Source: Acidobacteriota bacterium (GTDB taxonomy: Bacteria; Acidobacteriota; Vicinamibacteria; Vicinamibacterales; SCN-69-37). Taken from it: a DNA stretch of 61,781 nucleotides. This document shows positions 48,006 through 56,260 of this stretch, one piece after another; within the stretch, counting starts at the first letter, position 1, and every line of letters starts with the position of its first letter. The position numbers and the translations under genes are program-made. The notes below the pieces were generated by a model, which worked only from the letters and a program-made list of their open reading frames with translations, was not told where the DNA came from and did no database searches. The stretch is from contig SYFT01000016.1 in NCBI GenBank assembly GCA_005799825.1, positions 1 to 61,781 on the forward strand, given 5' to 3'.

Positions 48006-50396
48006 ATGCCAGCCCGCCTGTCGACACGCCTCAGGCGCACGCCGTCACTGCCGCTGTTCGTCGTCGGACTGGTCCTGGCGGGCGCCGCGGCAGCCTGGTG
48101 GCTGTGGCCCCGGACGCAGGAAGCCGGGGGCGGCGTGGACCTCGGCTCGCTGACCAGGGGGGTCACCCGGTCGGATCTCAACGTCGTCCTCCTGACCCTG
48201 GATACCCTCCGGGCCGACCATCTGGGCGCCTACGGCTCAACCGACGTCAGCACCCCCAACCTGGACCAGTTGGCCCGGGAGGGCGTGGTCTTTGAACAGG
48301 CGATGACGACCGCGCCCCTCACGCTGCCGGCCCACAGCAGCATCTTCACCGGGCAGTTTCCTCCCCGCCACGGCATCCGAGACAACGGCGGGTTTTTCCT
48401 GGGACCTGAACAGGTCACAATGGCTGAAGTCCTTTCTGCACAGGGATTTAAGACAGGAGCCACGGTTGGGGCTTTTGTCCTAGACAGCAAGTGGGGGCTC
48501 GACCAGGGCTTTGCCACCTACCAGGACGACTTCGACCTCACCAACGTCAAGGCTATGTCGCTCGCCAGCGTCAAACGGCCCGGAAACGAGGTGGTGGACC
48601 TAGCCCTCAAGTGGATGGATGGTGTGGCCAACCAGCGGTTCTTTTCGTGGCTGCATCTCTACGACCCCCACGCGCCCTATGAGTCGCCCGAGCCGTTCCG
48701 CAGCCAGAACAAGGGCCATCCCTACCGCGGCGCGATCGCATTCACCGACGCCCAAGTTGGCCGGGTGCTGAGTTACCTCAAGGACCGCGGCCTGGCTGAC
48801 CGCACCATCGTGATTGTGGTGGCCGACCACGGCGAGGGGCTGGGCGAACACGGCGAAGAGACGCACGGCTTTTTTGTCTACGAAAGCTCCATGCACGTGC
48901 CGCTCATCGTCCGCACGCCGTTCAGCAACGCAGGTGGTCGGCGCGTGGCACAGCCGGTGCGGACGGTGGACATCCTGCCGACGGTGCTGGATTTGCTGCA
49001 GATTCCGTCGCGGGAATCCATGGCGGGGGTCAGCCTCGCCGCGCTGCTGGCGGGGCAGCCAGACGCCATGCTCGACACCGGGCGCGAGGGGTATGCCGAG
49101 GCGATGTATCCGCTGCACCACTACGGGTGGAGCGAACTCACCGCGATGCGGTCCGAACGCTACAAACTGATCGACGCGCCGCGGCCGGAACTCTACGACC
49201 TGGAGCGCGACCCCAAGGAGCTAAAGAATATTTTCGACGAACGGCGGTCGGTGGGTGATGCCATGCTGCGCAGACTGCGCGAGCAAAAGCGCGTGATGTC
49301 GGACAACGCCCCGGCCCAACCGAAAAACGAAGATGTCGATCCGGAAACGCGCGCCAGGCTCGCAGCTCTGGGGTACGTCGGCTCATTTGTCGCCACTGCT
49401 GAAGGGCCGGCCAGCGACCGCGCCGACCCCAAGGACAAGATTGGCCTCTTCAACCTCATGACAACCGCGCGCGACGTGGCCAAGGGCCAGGATGCCGGCG
49501 CGGAAGCTATCGCCATGTTGCGCCGTGTGGTGGATGAAGACCCGGCCGTCATCGACGCGTGGTTCATGCTCGGCAACGAGTACTTCAAGGCCGGGAAATT
49601 TCCGGAGGCTATTGAGCACTTCACGCGATCGCTCGAACTCAAGCCCGACTACGACCTGGCGATCATCAACATGGCCAATGCCTATCGGCGCATGGGTAAG
49701 GATGACGCCGCGCTCGCGGGCTACGAACGCTACATCACAGTGGATCCGAAAAACGCGTTCGTCCGATACCAGATCGGCGAGATCTATCTAGACCGGAGAG
49801 ACCGCGCGCGCGCGGAGACGGAATTTGCGCAGGCGCTCGCGATTGATCCGAAACTGGCGTTGGCGCAGGTTGCGACTGCGGTCATTGCGTTTGAGCGCGG
49901 CCAGTTGCCGCAGGCCGAACAGCGGCTGAAGGAAGCGCTCGCGCTCAAGCCCGACGTGCGGCTCGCGCACTTCAACCTCGCACTCATCGCTGAGGCGCGC
50001 GGAGACGATGCGGGGGCGGAAAGCGCGTATCGCACCGAGTTGGAGCAACACCCCACCGCCTACAAGGCGGCGTTTAACCTGGGGCGGCTCAAGGCGCGTC
50101 TTGGACGCGGGCCCGAAGCCATCGAGTTCTACAAGAAGGCGGTAGAGGTCAATCCGGATTTTGCGGAAGGATTCTTCTACCTCGCGAAAGCGCGGCTGGA
50201 CGAGGGGCGCCTGCTCGGCGAAGCCGAGTCGTATGCGCGCAAGGGGCTGTCGATCGAGCCCGAAGGACAGACGTCGCCACTCGGGCACTTTGTGCTGGGC
50301 AGCGTGATGATGCGGCGCGGGCAGGCGGTCGAGGCCGATCGAGAACTGGCACGGGGACTTGCGCTCGAGGCCACACTCGCAAAGCGCAAGCGCTGA
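48006..50396 (+). CDS. Sulfatase-like hydrolase/transferase with C-terminal TPR repeats
   Basis: A 796-residue membrane-anchored protein: N-terminal helix ('SLPLFVVGLVLAGAAAAWWL'), alkaline-phosphatase-superfamily domain (~residues 55-440), then TPR units ('AWFMLGNEYFKAGKFPEAIE', 'AIINMANAYRRMGKDDAALA', 'YQIGEIYLDRRDRARAETEF'). Metal ligands are visible in 'VVLLTLDTLRADHLGAYG' and 'VVADHGEGLGEHGEETHG'. The position of the sulfatase formylglycine motif (CxPSR) reads 'TLPAHSS', so no Cys or Ser-type FGly site exists; Thr could act directly, as in phosphoethanolamine transferases. A periplasmic phospho- or sulfo-ester enzyme is likely; substrate unknown. Confidence 0.88.
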   Translation: MPARLSTRLRRTPSLPLFVVGLVLAGAAAAWWLWPRTQEAGGGVDLGSLTRGVTRSDLNVVLLTLDTLRADHLGAYGSTDVSTPNLDQLAREGVVFEQAMTTAPLTLPAHSSIFTGQFPPRHGIRDNGGFFLGPEQVTMAEVLSAQGFKTGATVGAFVLDSKWGLDQGFATYQDDFDLTNVKAMSLASVKRPGNEVVDLALKWMDGVANQRFFSWLHLYDPHAPYESPEPFRSQNKGHPYRGAIAFTDAQVGRVLSYLKDRGLADRTIVIVVADHGEGLGEHGEETHGFFVYESSMHVPLIVRTPFSNAGGRRVAQPVRTVDILPTVLDLLQIPSRESMAGVSLAALLAGQPDAMLDTGREGYAEAMYPLHHYGWSELTAMRSERYKLIDAPRPELYDLERDPKELKNIFDERRSVGDAMLRRLREQKRVMSDNAPAQPKNEDVDPETRARLAALGYVGSFVATAEGPASDRADPKDKIGLFNLMTTARDVAKGQDAGAEAIAMLRRVVDEDPAVIDAWFMLGNEYFKAGKFPEAIEHFTRSLELKPDYDLAIINMANAYRRMGKDDAALAGYERYITVDPKNAFVRYQIGEIYLDRRDRARAETEFAQALAIDPKLALAQVATAVIAFERGQLPQAEQRLKEALALKPDVRLAHFNLALIAEARGDDAGAESAYRTELEQHPTAYKAAFNLGRLKARLGRGPEAIEFYKKAVEVNPDFAEGFFYLAKARLDEGRLLGEAESYARKGLSIEPEGQTSPLGHFVLGSVMMRRGQAVEADRELARGLALEATLAKRKR

Positions 50397-50458
50397 TCAG
50401 GATTCACCATGAAGGGCCATGAAGGCGTGCGGTTGAGTGCCGCCTTTGGCGGCGTGCA

Positions 50459-50545
50459 CGAGCGAAGGGACGTCACGAACGACCGCAGGACAGGGCAAAA
50501 CGACCTCTGAGTCGTCTGTGTTCGGTCGTGACGTCCCTTCCCTCG
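50459..50545. repeat. Palindromic element with 18-bp arms (17/18 match)
   Basis: Arms 50459-50476 and 50528-50545 are inverted repeats with one mismatch; the inner 13 bases (GAAGGGACGTCAC) are perfect. A second small hairpin (CGAC...GTCG) lies inside. It sits in the gap after the sulfatase gene, with no coding potential, and could be a terminator or a non-autonomous mobile element. Confidence 0.65.
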
Positions 50546-50601
50546 CGCAGCCCGGCTTCATCTAGCTTGGTGGTGAATAGGTTTTGAAGAGTGTAATTAG
50601 G

Positions 50602-50757
50602 GCCCATAAGGAAATGACTGGCGCAAATTCTGGGTGCCGAGGCGCCCGATCCCGCCAGGCGCGAGGAGGGCGAATACCCAGTGCATTCGGCCGACGAGCA
50701 ATGCCGCGGGGCGGGCTGCATCGGCAGCCAGAATACGTCAGTTATTTCCTTACGGGC
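50602..50757. repeat. MITE-like element with ~30-bp imperfect terminal inverted repeats
   Basis: The left arm 50602-50633 begins GCCCATAAGGAAATGACTGG; the right arm 50728-50757, reverse-complemented, begins GCCCGTAAGGAAATAACTGA. Both arms end in TTCTGG. The ~94-base interior has no meaningful frame. The right edge ends one base before the stop codon of the ytxJ-like gene. Non-autonomous transposon-like architecture; no transposase in the window. Confidence 0.65.
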
Positions 50758-50758
50758 G

Positions 50759-51130
50759 TTATCGTGACAACTGGGGTTCGGGCACGTGCTGGGCCAACGC
50801 GGCGGTGATTGCGCGAGCGGTGACCCTGAAGTGCGAGGCGTGCCAGAGGACGCGGCCGGCACTAACGAGCAGGACCTGCGGCGATTCGTGCCTGATGCCG
50901 AGCCGGTCCGTGATCGCGCGCGATACGTCCCTGGCGCCCTGAATCCTCACCAGGAACACGTCCACGGGAGGCGTGGAGTCGGCCACCAGGTCGTCTACCT
51001 CTTCGTGCGCCATCGCGCTGGTGCCACACGTGGTGCTGTGTTTGAAGATCAGGATTGGCCGAAATGCCGACCCCGTCAGCGCCGCGTTCACATCAGCCAC
51101 CGTGGCCAGTTCCTTCAGGGGATGGTGCAC
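50759..51130 (-). CDS. ytxJ: YtxJ-like monothiol bacilliredoxin
   Basis: A ~123-residue thioredoxin-fold protein of the YtxJ family: 'PILIFKHSTTCGTSAMAHEE' carries the redox Cys in the position expected for the family, followed by 'VFLVRIQGARDVSRAI' and 'GIRHESPQVLLVSAGRVLW'. In Firmicutes these proteins reduce bacillithiol mixed disulfides; here a low-molecular-weight thiol system is implied. Start chosen at GTG 51130, five bases after a TACAAT box; an ATG at 51157 is the alternative and overlaps the prfC start. Confidence 0.82.
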   Translation of the reverse strand: MHHPLKELATVADVNAALTGSAFRPILIFKHSTTCGTSAMAHEEVDDLVADSTPPVDVFLVRIQGARDVSRAITDRLGIRHESPQVLLVSAGRVLWHASHFRVTARAITAALAQHVPEPQLSR

Positions 51131-51135
51131 ACCGC

Positions 51136-51141
51136 ATTGTA
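51136..51141 (-). promoter_or_regulatory. Putative leaderless promoter (TACAAT, 5 bp before GTG), back-to-back with a prfC -10 box
   Basis: Minus-strand TACAAT precedes the GTG at 51130. On the plus strand TAAACT at 51140-51145 overlaps it by two bases and could serve prfC, whose ATG is 10 bases further on. Confidence 0.4.
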
Positions 51142-51155
51142 AACTTGAATGGTCC

Positions 51156-52757
51156 ATGTCCAGTACTCAACCACTCACAGAAGAACTGTCGGTTCAGGTC
51201 GCGCGGCGCCGAACGTTCGCCATCATTTCCCACCCAGATGCGGGCAAGAGCACGCTGACCGAGAAGATCCTGCTGTACTCGGGGGCCATCGAGCTGGCCG
51301 GCGCCGTGCGTGGGCGCAAGAGCCGACGCCATGTGGTGTCGGACTGGATGGAGATGGAACAGCAGCGGGGCATCTCGCTCACATCGACGGCCCTCGAATT
51401 CGATCTGCACGGATGCCGCATCTCGCTTCTCGACACACCGGGCCACCAGGACTTCAGCGAAGACACGTATCGGGCGCTGTTCGCGGCCGACTCGGTCGTC
51501 ATGGTCATTGACGCGGCGAAGGGCATTGAAGCGCAGACCCGTAAACTGTTCGAGGTGTGCAAACGCCATCAATTGCCGATTCTCACGTTCGTCAACAAGC
51601 TCGATCAGCCGGGTCGCGAACCTCTGGAGTTGCTCGACGAAATCGAGACGGTGCTCGGCATCAGCGCCGCGCCCCTAAACTGGCCAGTCGGCGTTGGCGC
51701 AGATTTTCACGGCGTGTTCGACATGCGCACCGCGAAAGTGCTTCTGTATGAACGTATGGGCAAAGGCGAGCGGCCTGCCCCGGCGGAAGTGGCCGACCAT
51801 CACGATCCACATTTTGCGGAACTGGCCGGCGAGCGAGTCGCCCGGGAGTTCCAGGAGTCGGTCGACATTGTGATGTCCGCCGGGTCCACGTTTGACCAGG
51901 CGGAATACCTGGCCGGTCGTCAGACTGGTGTGTTCTTCGGGTCGGCGCTCACGAACTTCGGTCTCGAGCCATTTCTGGAGGCCCTCACGGCCATCGCCCC
52001 CGCGCCGCGCGCGCGCCAGTCGGACGTCGGCCCGATTGAGCCCGACGCCGACGACTTCAGCGGATTCGGGTTCAAGATTCCGGCGAACATGGACCGCCGA
52101 CACCGCGACCGCGTGGCGTTTGTGCGCGTCTGTTCGGGCCGCCTCATGAAGGACATGCTGCTGGTGAACGGGCGGCTTGGTGAAACTGTGCGCGCGGCGC
52201 GCACCTACAAGATGTTCGGCCGCGACCGCCAGACGTCCAACGAAGCCGTGGCCGGCGACATCGTCGGCCTCGTGAACCCAGGCCGATTCGCCATTGGCGA
52301 CTCATTGCACGAAGGCAAGCCGGTGAAGTTCACGGCCATTCCCCGTTTCCCGGCCGAACATTTCGCGCGATTGCGACTCAACGACTCACGCCATAAACAG
52401 TTTGATGATGGCGTTCGGCAGCTCGAGGAAGAAGGCTCGGTGCAGGTGCTGTTCCCAAAGAGCGGCGGACGCGATCCCGTGGTGGGCGTGGTGGGCAGCC
52501 TGCAGTTTGAGGTGATCGCCTCGCGCCTCACCAACGAATACAACGTGGACAGCCGCGTGGAAGCGCTGGGCTTCTACTGCGCACGCTGGATCTACGGCGA
52601 TGCGGAGTTCATTGCCGACATCAAGGGTGTTGACCACAGCGTGATGCAGGCGGCCGATCGCCAGGGGCGTCCCGTGCTGCTCTTCCCGTCTGCGTGGGCC
52701 CTGCAATATGCCGAACGGCAGAATCCCGGCGTCGTGTTCGCAGAAGTTCCGACGTAG
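51156..52757 (+). CDS. prfC: Peptide chain release factor 3
   Basis: A 533-residue translational GTPase that recycles RF1/RF2 after termination. G-domain motifs: 'FAIISHPDAGKSTLTEKIL' (P-loop), 'RGISLTSTALEF' (switch I), 'LLDTPGHQDFSEDTYR' (DxPG) and 'TFVNKLDQPGR' (NKxD). 'HRDRVAFVRVCSGRLMKDM' matches domain II, and the C-terminal domain III segment is 'FEVIASRLTNEYNVDSRVEA'. Length is that of bacterial RF3. The ATG at 51156 overlaps a possible ATG of the divergent ytxJ-like gene; no strong ribosome-binding site. ACR3 follows after 6 bases. Confidence 0.95.
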   Translation: MSSTQPLTEELSVQVARRRTFAIISHPDAGKSTLTEKILLYSGAIELAGAVRGRKSRRHVVSDWMEMEQQRGISLTSTALEFDLHGCRISLLDTPGHQDFSEDTYRALFAADSVVMVIDAAKGIEAQTRKLFEVCKRHQLPILTFVNKLDQPGREPLELLDEIETVLGISAAPLNWPVGVGADFHGVFDMRTAKVLLYERMGKGERPAPAEVADHHDPHFAELAGERVAREFQESVDIVMSAGSTFDQAEYLAGRQTGVFFGSALTNFGLEPFLEALTAIAPAPRARQSDVGPIEPDADDFSGFGFKIPANMDRRHRDRVAFVRVCSGRLMKDMLLVNGRLGETVRAARTYKMFGRDRQTSNEAVAGDIVGLVNPGRFAIGDSLHEGKPVKFTAIPRFPAEHFARLRLNDSRHKQFDDGVRQLEEEGSVQVLFPKSGGRDPVVGVVGSLQFEVIASRLTNEYNVDSRVEALGFYCARWIYGDAEFIADIKGVDHSVMQAADRQGRPVLLFPSAWALQYAERQNPGVVFAEVPT

Positions 52758-52763
52758 GTAACG

Positions 52764-53804
52764 ATGGCCACCACACGACTGTCCTTCCTGGATCAGTACC
52801 TCACGCTGTGGATCTTCCTCGCCATGGGGCTGGGAGTGCTGCTGGGCTACGCCGTACCTGAATTCAATCAGGCACTCAACGCGTGGAACGTCGGCACCAC
52901 GTCAGTGCCCCTGGCTATTGGCCTCATCCGGATGATGTATCCGCCGCTGGCGAAGGTGCGATACGAAGAGTTGCACCTAGTCTTCCGGAACAAACGCGTG
53001 CTCGGGTTGTCGCTGCTGCAGAACTGGGTGGTGGGCCCGCTGCTCATGTTCGGCCTCGCGGTGTTGTTCCTGTCCGACAAGCCCGAATACATGATCGGGC
53101 TGATTCTGATTGGCCTCGCACGCTGCATCGCCATGGTGATTGTGTGGAACGACCTGGCGAAGGGCGACCCTGAGTACTGCGCCGGCCTGGTGGCCTTCAA
53201 CTCGATCTTCCAGGTGTTGTTCTTCAGCGTCTACGCCTGGTTCTTCATCACCGTTCTGCCCGCGACGCTTGGGTTGCAGGGCGCCGTAGTGCACATCACC
53301 ATTTGGGAGATCGCCGCGAGTGTCGGCCTCTACCTGGGCGTGCCGTTCGCTGCCGGTTTTCTCACGCGACTAATCCTAGGCAGGATCAAAGGTCTGGACT
53401 GGTACCACCGCGTCTTCGTCCCGAAGATCAGCCTCATCACCCTCATCGCCCTGCTCTTCACCATCGTGGTCATGTTCAGCCTCAAGGGCGACACCATCGT
53501 CATGCTGCCTCTGGACGTGTTGCGAATCGCGGTGCCGCTGCTGATCTATTTCGTCGCCATGTTCGCCGTGAGTTTTTTTCTCAGCTACAAGGCCCGTGCG
53601 TCGTACCCGCACAGCGCTTCGCTGTCGTTCACGGCTGCATCGAATAATTTTGAATTGGCGATTGCGGTGGCGGTGGCCACATTCGGGATCACCCACGGCG
53701 CCGCGTTCGCCGCGGTGATCGGACCGCTGGTAGAAGTGCCTGCTTTGATCGGCCTCGTCAGTGTGTCGCTGTGGATACGACAACGGTGGTACGCCAATGC
53801 CTGA
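52764..53804 (+). CDS. acr3: Arsenite efflux transporter, ACR3 family
   Basis: A 346-residue inner-membrane arsenite exporter with ten predicted helices. The conserved helix-4 Cys lies in '[19 protein letters not shown]' and the essential Glu in '[15 protein letters not shown]'. '[14 protein letters not shown]' and '[20 protein letters not shown]' are family blocks. It overlaps the arsC start by 8 bases, forming an arsenic-detoxification pair. An ArsR repressor gene is not visible in the window. Confidence 0.93.
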   Translation: MATTRLSFLDQYLTLWIFLAMGLGVLLGYAVPEFNQALNAWNVGTTSVPLAIGLIRMMYPPLAKVRYEELHLVFRNKRVLGLSLLQNWVVGPLLMFGLAVLFLSDKPEYMIGLILIGLARCIAMVIVWNDLAKGDPEYCAGLVAFNSIFQVLFFSVYAWFFITVLPATLGLQGAVVHITIWEIAASVGLYLGVPFAAGFLTRLILGRIKGLDWYHRVFVPKISLITLIALLFTIVVMFSLKGDTIVMLPLDVLRIAVPLLIYFVAMFAVSFFLSYKARASYPHSASLSFTAASNNFELAIAVAVATFGITHGAAFAAVIGPLVEVPALIGLVSVSLWIRQRWYANA

Positions 53805-54222
53805 CACCCAGCCGAACACGGTCATCTTCGCCTGCGTGCACAACGCGGGTCGCTCACAAATGGCAGCGGCATTCTTTAATGCTCTTGCCGATCCAGGCAA
53901 AGCCCGGGCCGTCTCTGCTGGCACACAGCCGGGCCCTCGCGTGCACGACGTGGTGGTGGAAGCGATGGACGAAGCCGGCATCGATCTGCGATCGGCCGTG
54001 CCCCGACTGTTGACAGCTGAGTTGGCCCAAGATGCCGCGTGGCTTGTGACGATGGGCTGCGGCGATGCGTGCCCCACTGTCCCGGGAGTCAAGCGAGACG
54101 ACTGGCCCCTGGAAGATCCGAAGGGCAAGCCCATCGAACACGTCCGCCTGATTCGCGACGACGTTCGGCGACGGATCGAGGTGTTCGTGGCCGACCGCCG
54201 AATGGCACGCGGATCCGAGTGA
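53797..54222 (+). CDS. arsC: Arsenate reductase, thioredoxin-coupled LMW-PTP type
   Basis: A 141-residue ArsC of the low-molecular-weight tyrosine-phosphatase fold. The P-loop CX5R is '[16 protein letters not shown]'. The C-terminal redox cysteines lie in '[20 protein letters not shown]', and the substrate-loop Asp in '[10 protein letters not shown]'. It reduces arsenate to arsenite, the substrate of the co-transcribed ACR3 pump. ATG 53797 lies inside the last codons of acr3. Confidence 0.92.
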   Translation: MPDTQPNTVIFACVHNAGRSQMAAAFFNALADPGKARAVSAGTQPGPRVHDVVVEAMDEAGIDLRSAVPRLLTAELAQDAAWLVTMGCGDACPTVPGVKRDDWPLEDPKGKPIEHVRLIRDDVRRRIEVFVADRRMARGSE

Positions 54223-54305
54223 TCCTGGGGAGTCCTCAGTTGCACTGACCGCCGGCTTTCACGCGTAGCCGCCAGGCTTCGAGATCAGAATGAGCCAGCA
54301 GTTCG

Positions 54306-54776
54306 CTACTGACTCTGGCTCGCCGCGAGCACCTCGTCGGCGTGTCCCTCGACTTTGACCTTGTCCCAGCGCTTCGCGACTTTGCCCGCGATGTCGATCA
54401 AGTACGTGGTGCGCACAATGCCCATGTACTTGCGGCCGTAGCGCATCTTCTCCTGCCACACGCCGTACGCTTCCGCCACCGCGTGATCTGTGTCGGCCAG
54501 CAGCGGGAAGGTCAACCCATGCTTCGTGGCGAACTTGGCCTTGCTCTTTTCATCGAGGATGCTCATGCCGAGCACGACAGTGTCGCCGAGCTTTGCCAGT
54601 TTCGGCAGGCGGGCCTGGAAGTCACAGGACTCTGTGGTGCAACCAGGGGTGTCGTCCTTGGGATAGAAGTACAGAACGACCGGACGGCCGGTGTACTGCG
54701 ACAACTTGTGCGTCACCGCTGCCTGGTCTTTCAGGGTAAAGGCAGGTGCTTTCTTACCGGGTTCTATCAGGGCCAT
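54306..54776 (-). CDS. bcp: Peroxiredoxin, BCP/PrxQ type (thioredoxin-dependent thiol peroxidase)
   Basis: A 156-residue 2-Cys peroxiredoxin that reduces peroxides. The peroxidatic and resolving cysteines are five apart in 'YPKDDTPGCTTESCDFQA', as in BCP/PrxQ alpha-2 types. Flanking conserved segments are 'GKKAPAFTLKDQ', 'VVLGMSILDEKSKAKFATKH' and 'GIVRTTYLIDIAGKV'. The ATG at 54776 is six bases after a TAAAAT box on the minus strand. Confidence 0.93.
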   Translation of the reverse strand: MALIEPGKKAPAFTLKDQAAVTHKLSQYTGRPVVLYFYPKDDTPGCTTESCDFQARLPKLAKLGDTVVLGMSILDEKSKAKFATKHGLTFPLLADTDHAVAEAYGVWQEKMRYGRKYMGIVRTTYLIDIAGKVAKRWDKVKVEGHADEVLAASQSQ

Positions 54777-54782
54777 TGGCAC

Positions 54783-54788
54783 ATTTTA
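54783..54788 (-). promoter_or_regulatory. Putative leaderless promoter of bcp (TAAAAT, 6 bp before ATG)
   Basis: Minus-strand TAAAAT, then GTGCCA, then the ATG at 54776. Confidence 0.5.
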
Positions 54789-54979
54789 CCCGACACCCAC
54801 CTAAACGCGGGTCACCTGATCTGGGACGAACCTTGATTACGCAACTAGGGGTCATGCGAAGTTGCCTGGTGGCTTTCGGACACCGCGTGCGAATCACGCA
54901 TCACCGGCTCGGCCGTGGGGCATGGCCGGTCTAAGTTTGCTCCAGTGCTATCGCCGTGTTGGTTTTTTAACGTGTTGTG

Positions 54980-55671
54980 TGTCGTTCCCGGCCCAGGCGA
55001 CATTCGGTCGGCGGCGAACATGCCCGTCTCGACCCTGGTCTACGACATGCGGTCTCGACCGGTGTTCAACATCTTCCGGGAGCGTCGCACCCTTGTCGAC
55101 CTCGCCCAGATTTTCCCGCACATGCTTCGGGCCATGCTGGCCGTCGAAGACGAGCGGTTCTGCCGGCACCGTGGCATCAATCTGTGCTGGCCGACGTGGT
55201 CGACCAAGGCACAGGTGCGCGGGTGCGACAGGAGGGTTTCCTGCTGCCTGCCGGTGGCAAGACGGGCACGACGAATGATTACAAGGACACCTGGTTCGTT
55301 CGGTTTACGCCCACGCTCGTGGCGGGCGTCTGGACCGGCTTTGACGAGCCGAAGCTGGTGGCGCCAAACGGCTACGCAACAAGCCTGGTCGTGCCGATCT
55401 GGGCGCGTTGCGTGCGCGGGGCTACGACGAGCGCGAAAGCGGTTTGGCTGGAAGCGCCTGATGATGTGGTGAGAGTACAGGTATGCCGGCGGTCGGGCTT
55501 GAAGCCCCCGACGCGTGCGGAGAAGACGCCGGCTCGGTGGCCTTTGAGTACTTCCGGCGCGGCACCGGACCGGAAGACTTTTGCACATTCCACGGCGGCC
55601 GCTCGTTCTTCGAACGCCTGAACCTGGGATCGATCGCGTGCAAACTCCTCGGCAAGGGGTGCCGATCGTAG
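54980..55671 (+). pseudogene. Broken penicillin-binding protein (GT51-transpeptidase type)
   Basis: Bases ~55005-55180 encode a PBP1-type N-terminal segment ('MPVSTLVYDMRSRPVFNIFR', 'FPHMLRAMLAVEDERFCRHR'). At ~55185 the frame shifts directly to the transpeptidase end ('VLADVVDQGTGARV', 'LPAGGKTGTTNDYKDTWFVR', 'LVAGVWTGFDEPKLV'), losing the rest of the glycosyltransferase and the SxxK and SxN region. A further frame change near 55500 restores the usual C-terminal tail ('YFRRGTGPEDFCTFH'). One large deletion and two frame changes mean it cannot be functional. The 54790-54980 stretch has no recognisable gene. Confidence 0.8.
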
Positions 55672-55722
55672 CGCACGCTAGTGTGCCACACCGATGCGTG
55701 TGCGACACGCCACTTCGCGCAA

Positions 55723-56160
55723 TCACACGCGCTGATGATCGGCCTTCCACTCCTCGATCATGAGCTTGATCTGTTTTTGGCTGATGATGCCGTCGCGGAG
55801 CACCGTCTGAGCCAATTCGGGAAGTTCGGCGTCGCTGGCGAAGCGGAGGGCGATCAATTGGCTCATCGTGAGCTCGCTAATCTTCGGGTGAAGCCCGGCG
55901 GGCCATAGTTCCCGCAGCAGCATGCGCATCTCGAGTCGAATGACGCGGTCCTGCGCTTTCAGCGCAAAGAAGCGTGCGAAGAACGCGGCCGTGATCAGCG
56001 CCAGTGCCGTGGCACTTGCGAGGATCGAGCCGGTAGTGGGAGCCTGGATGGCGATGCGCGCAGACCAGATCACGTTGGCGAGCAGGATCGGTACGACAAA
56101 AAAATGGAACGCGGGGATGACTTTCGCGTGATTCTTATAGCTCTGTGCGGGTTCGGACAT
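55723..56160 (-). CDS. DUF6526 family membrane protein
   Basis: A 145-residue protein with the family opening 'AQSYKNHAKVIPAFHFFVVP' and two membrane helices ('AFHFFVVPILLANVIWSARI', 'ILASATALALITAAFFARFF'), then a cytosolic helical part ('RDGIISQKQIKLMIEEWKAD'). Function unknown. The ATG at 56160 is preceded by GAGGT; a TATCAT box ~30 bases upstream is a possible -10. Divergent from the Ser/Thr kinase gene, with ~100 bases between starts. Confidence 0.8.
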   Translation of the reverse strand: MSEPAQSYKNHAKVIPAFHFFVVPILLANVIWSARIAIQAPTTGSILASATALALITAAFFARFFALKAQDRVIRLEMRMLLRELWPAGLHPKISELTMSQLIALRFASDAELPELAQTVLRDGIISQKQIKLMIEEWKADHQRV

Positions 56161-56218
56161 GAATGACCTCGCCGTGAATGATACCTTGCCGGTCCGACCT
56201 GGGCTGGGGCGAAGTAAC

Positions 56219-56246
56219 AGGACTCAGGACCCTGGACCTAGGACTC
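56219..56246. repeat. Heptanucleotide tandem repeat (four units) in a promoter region
   Basis: AGGACTC, AGGACCC, TGGACCT, AGGACTC: four contiguous 7-base units of the same family as at 44798. They end three bases before the TATACT box of the kinase gene, occupying the place of its -35 region. Confidence 0.75.
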
Positions 56247-56248
56247 CC

Positions 56249-56254
56249 TATACT
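56249..56254 (+). promoter_or_regulatory. Putative leaderless promoter (TATACT, 6 bp before ATG)
   Basis: TATACT, then GTGCCG, then the kinase ATG at 56261. It supports this start over an in-frame ATG at 56159 that adds unrelated residues. Confidence 0.5.
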
Positions 56255-56260
56255 GTGCCG

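Noticed and set aside
50473-50862. 129-codon minus-strand frame in the gap after the sulfatase gene
   Set aside because: Runs through two palindromic elements and overlaps ytxJ; no domain similarity.
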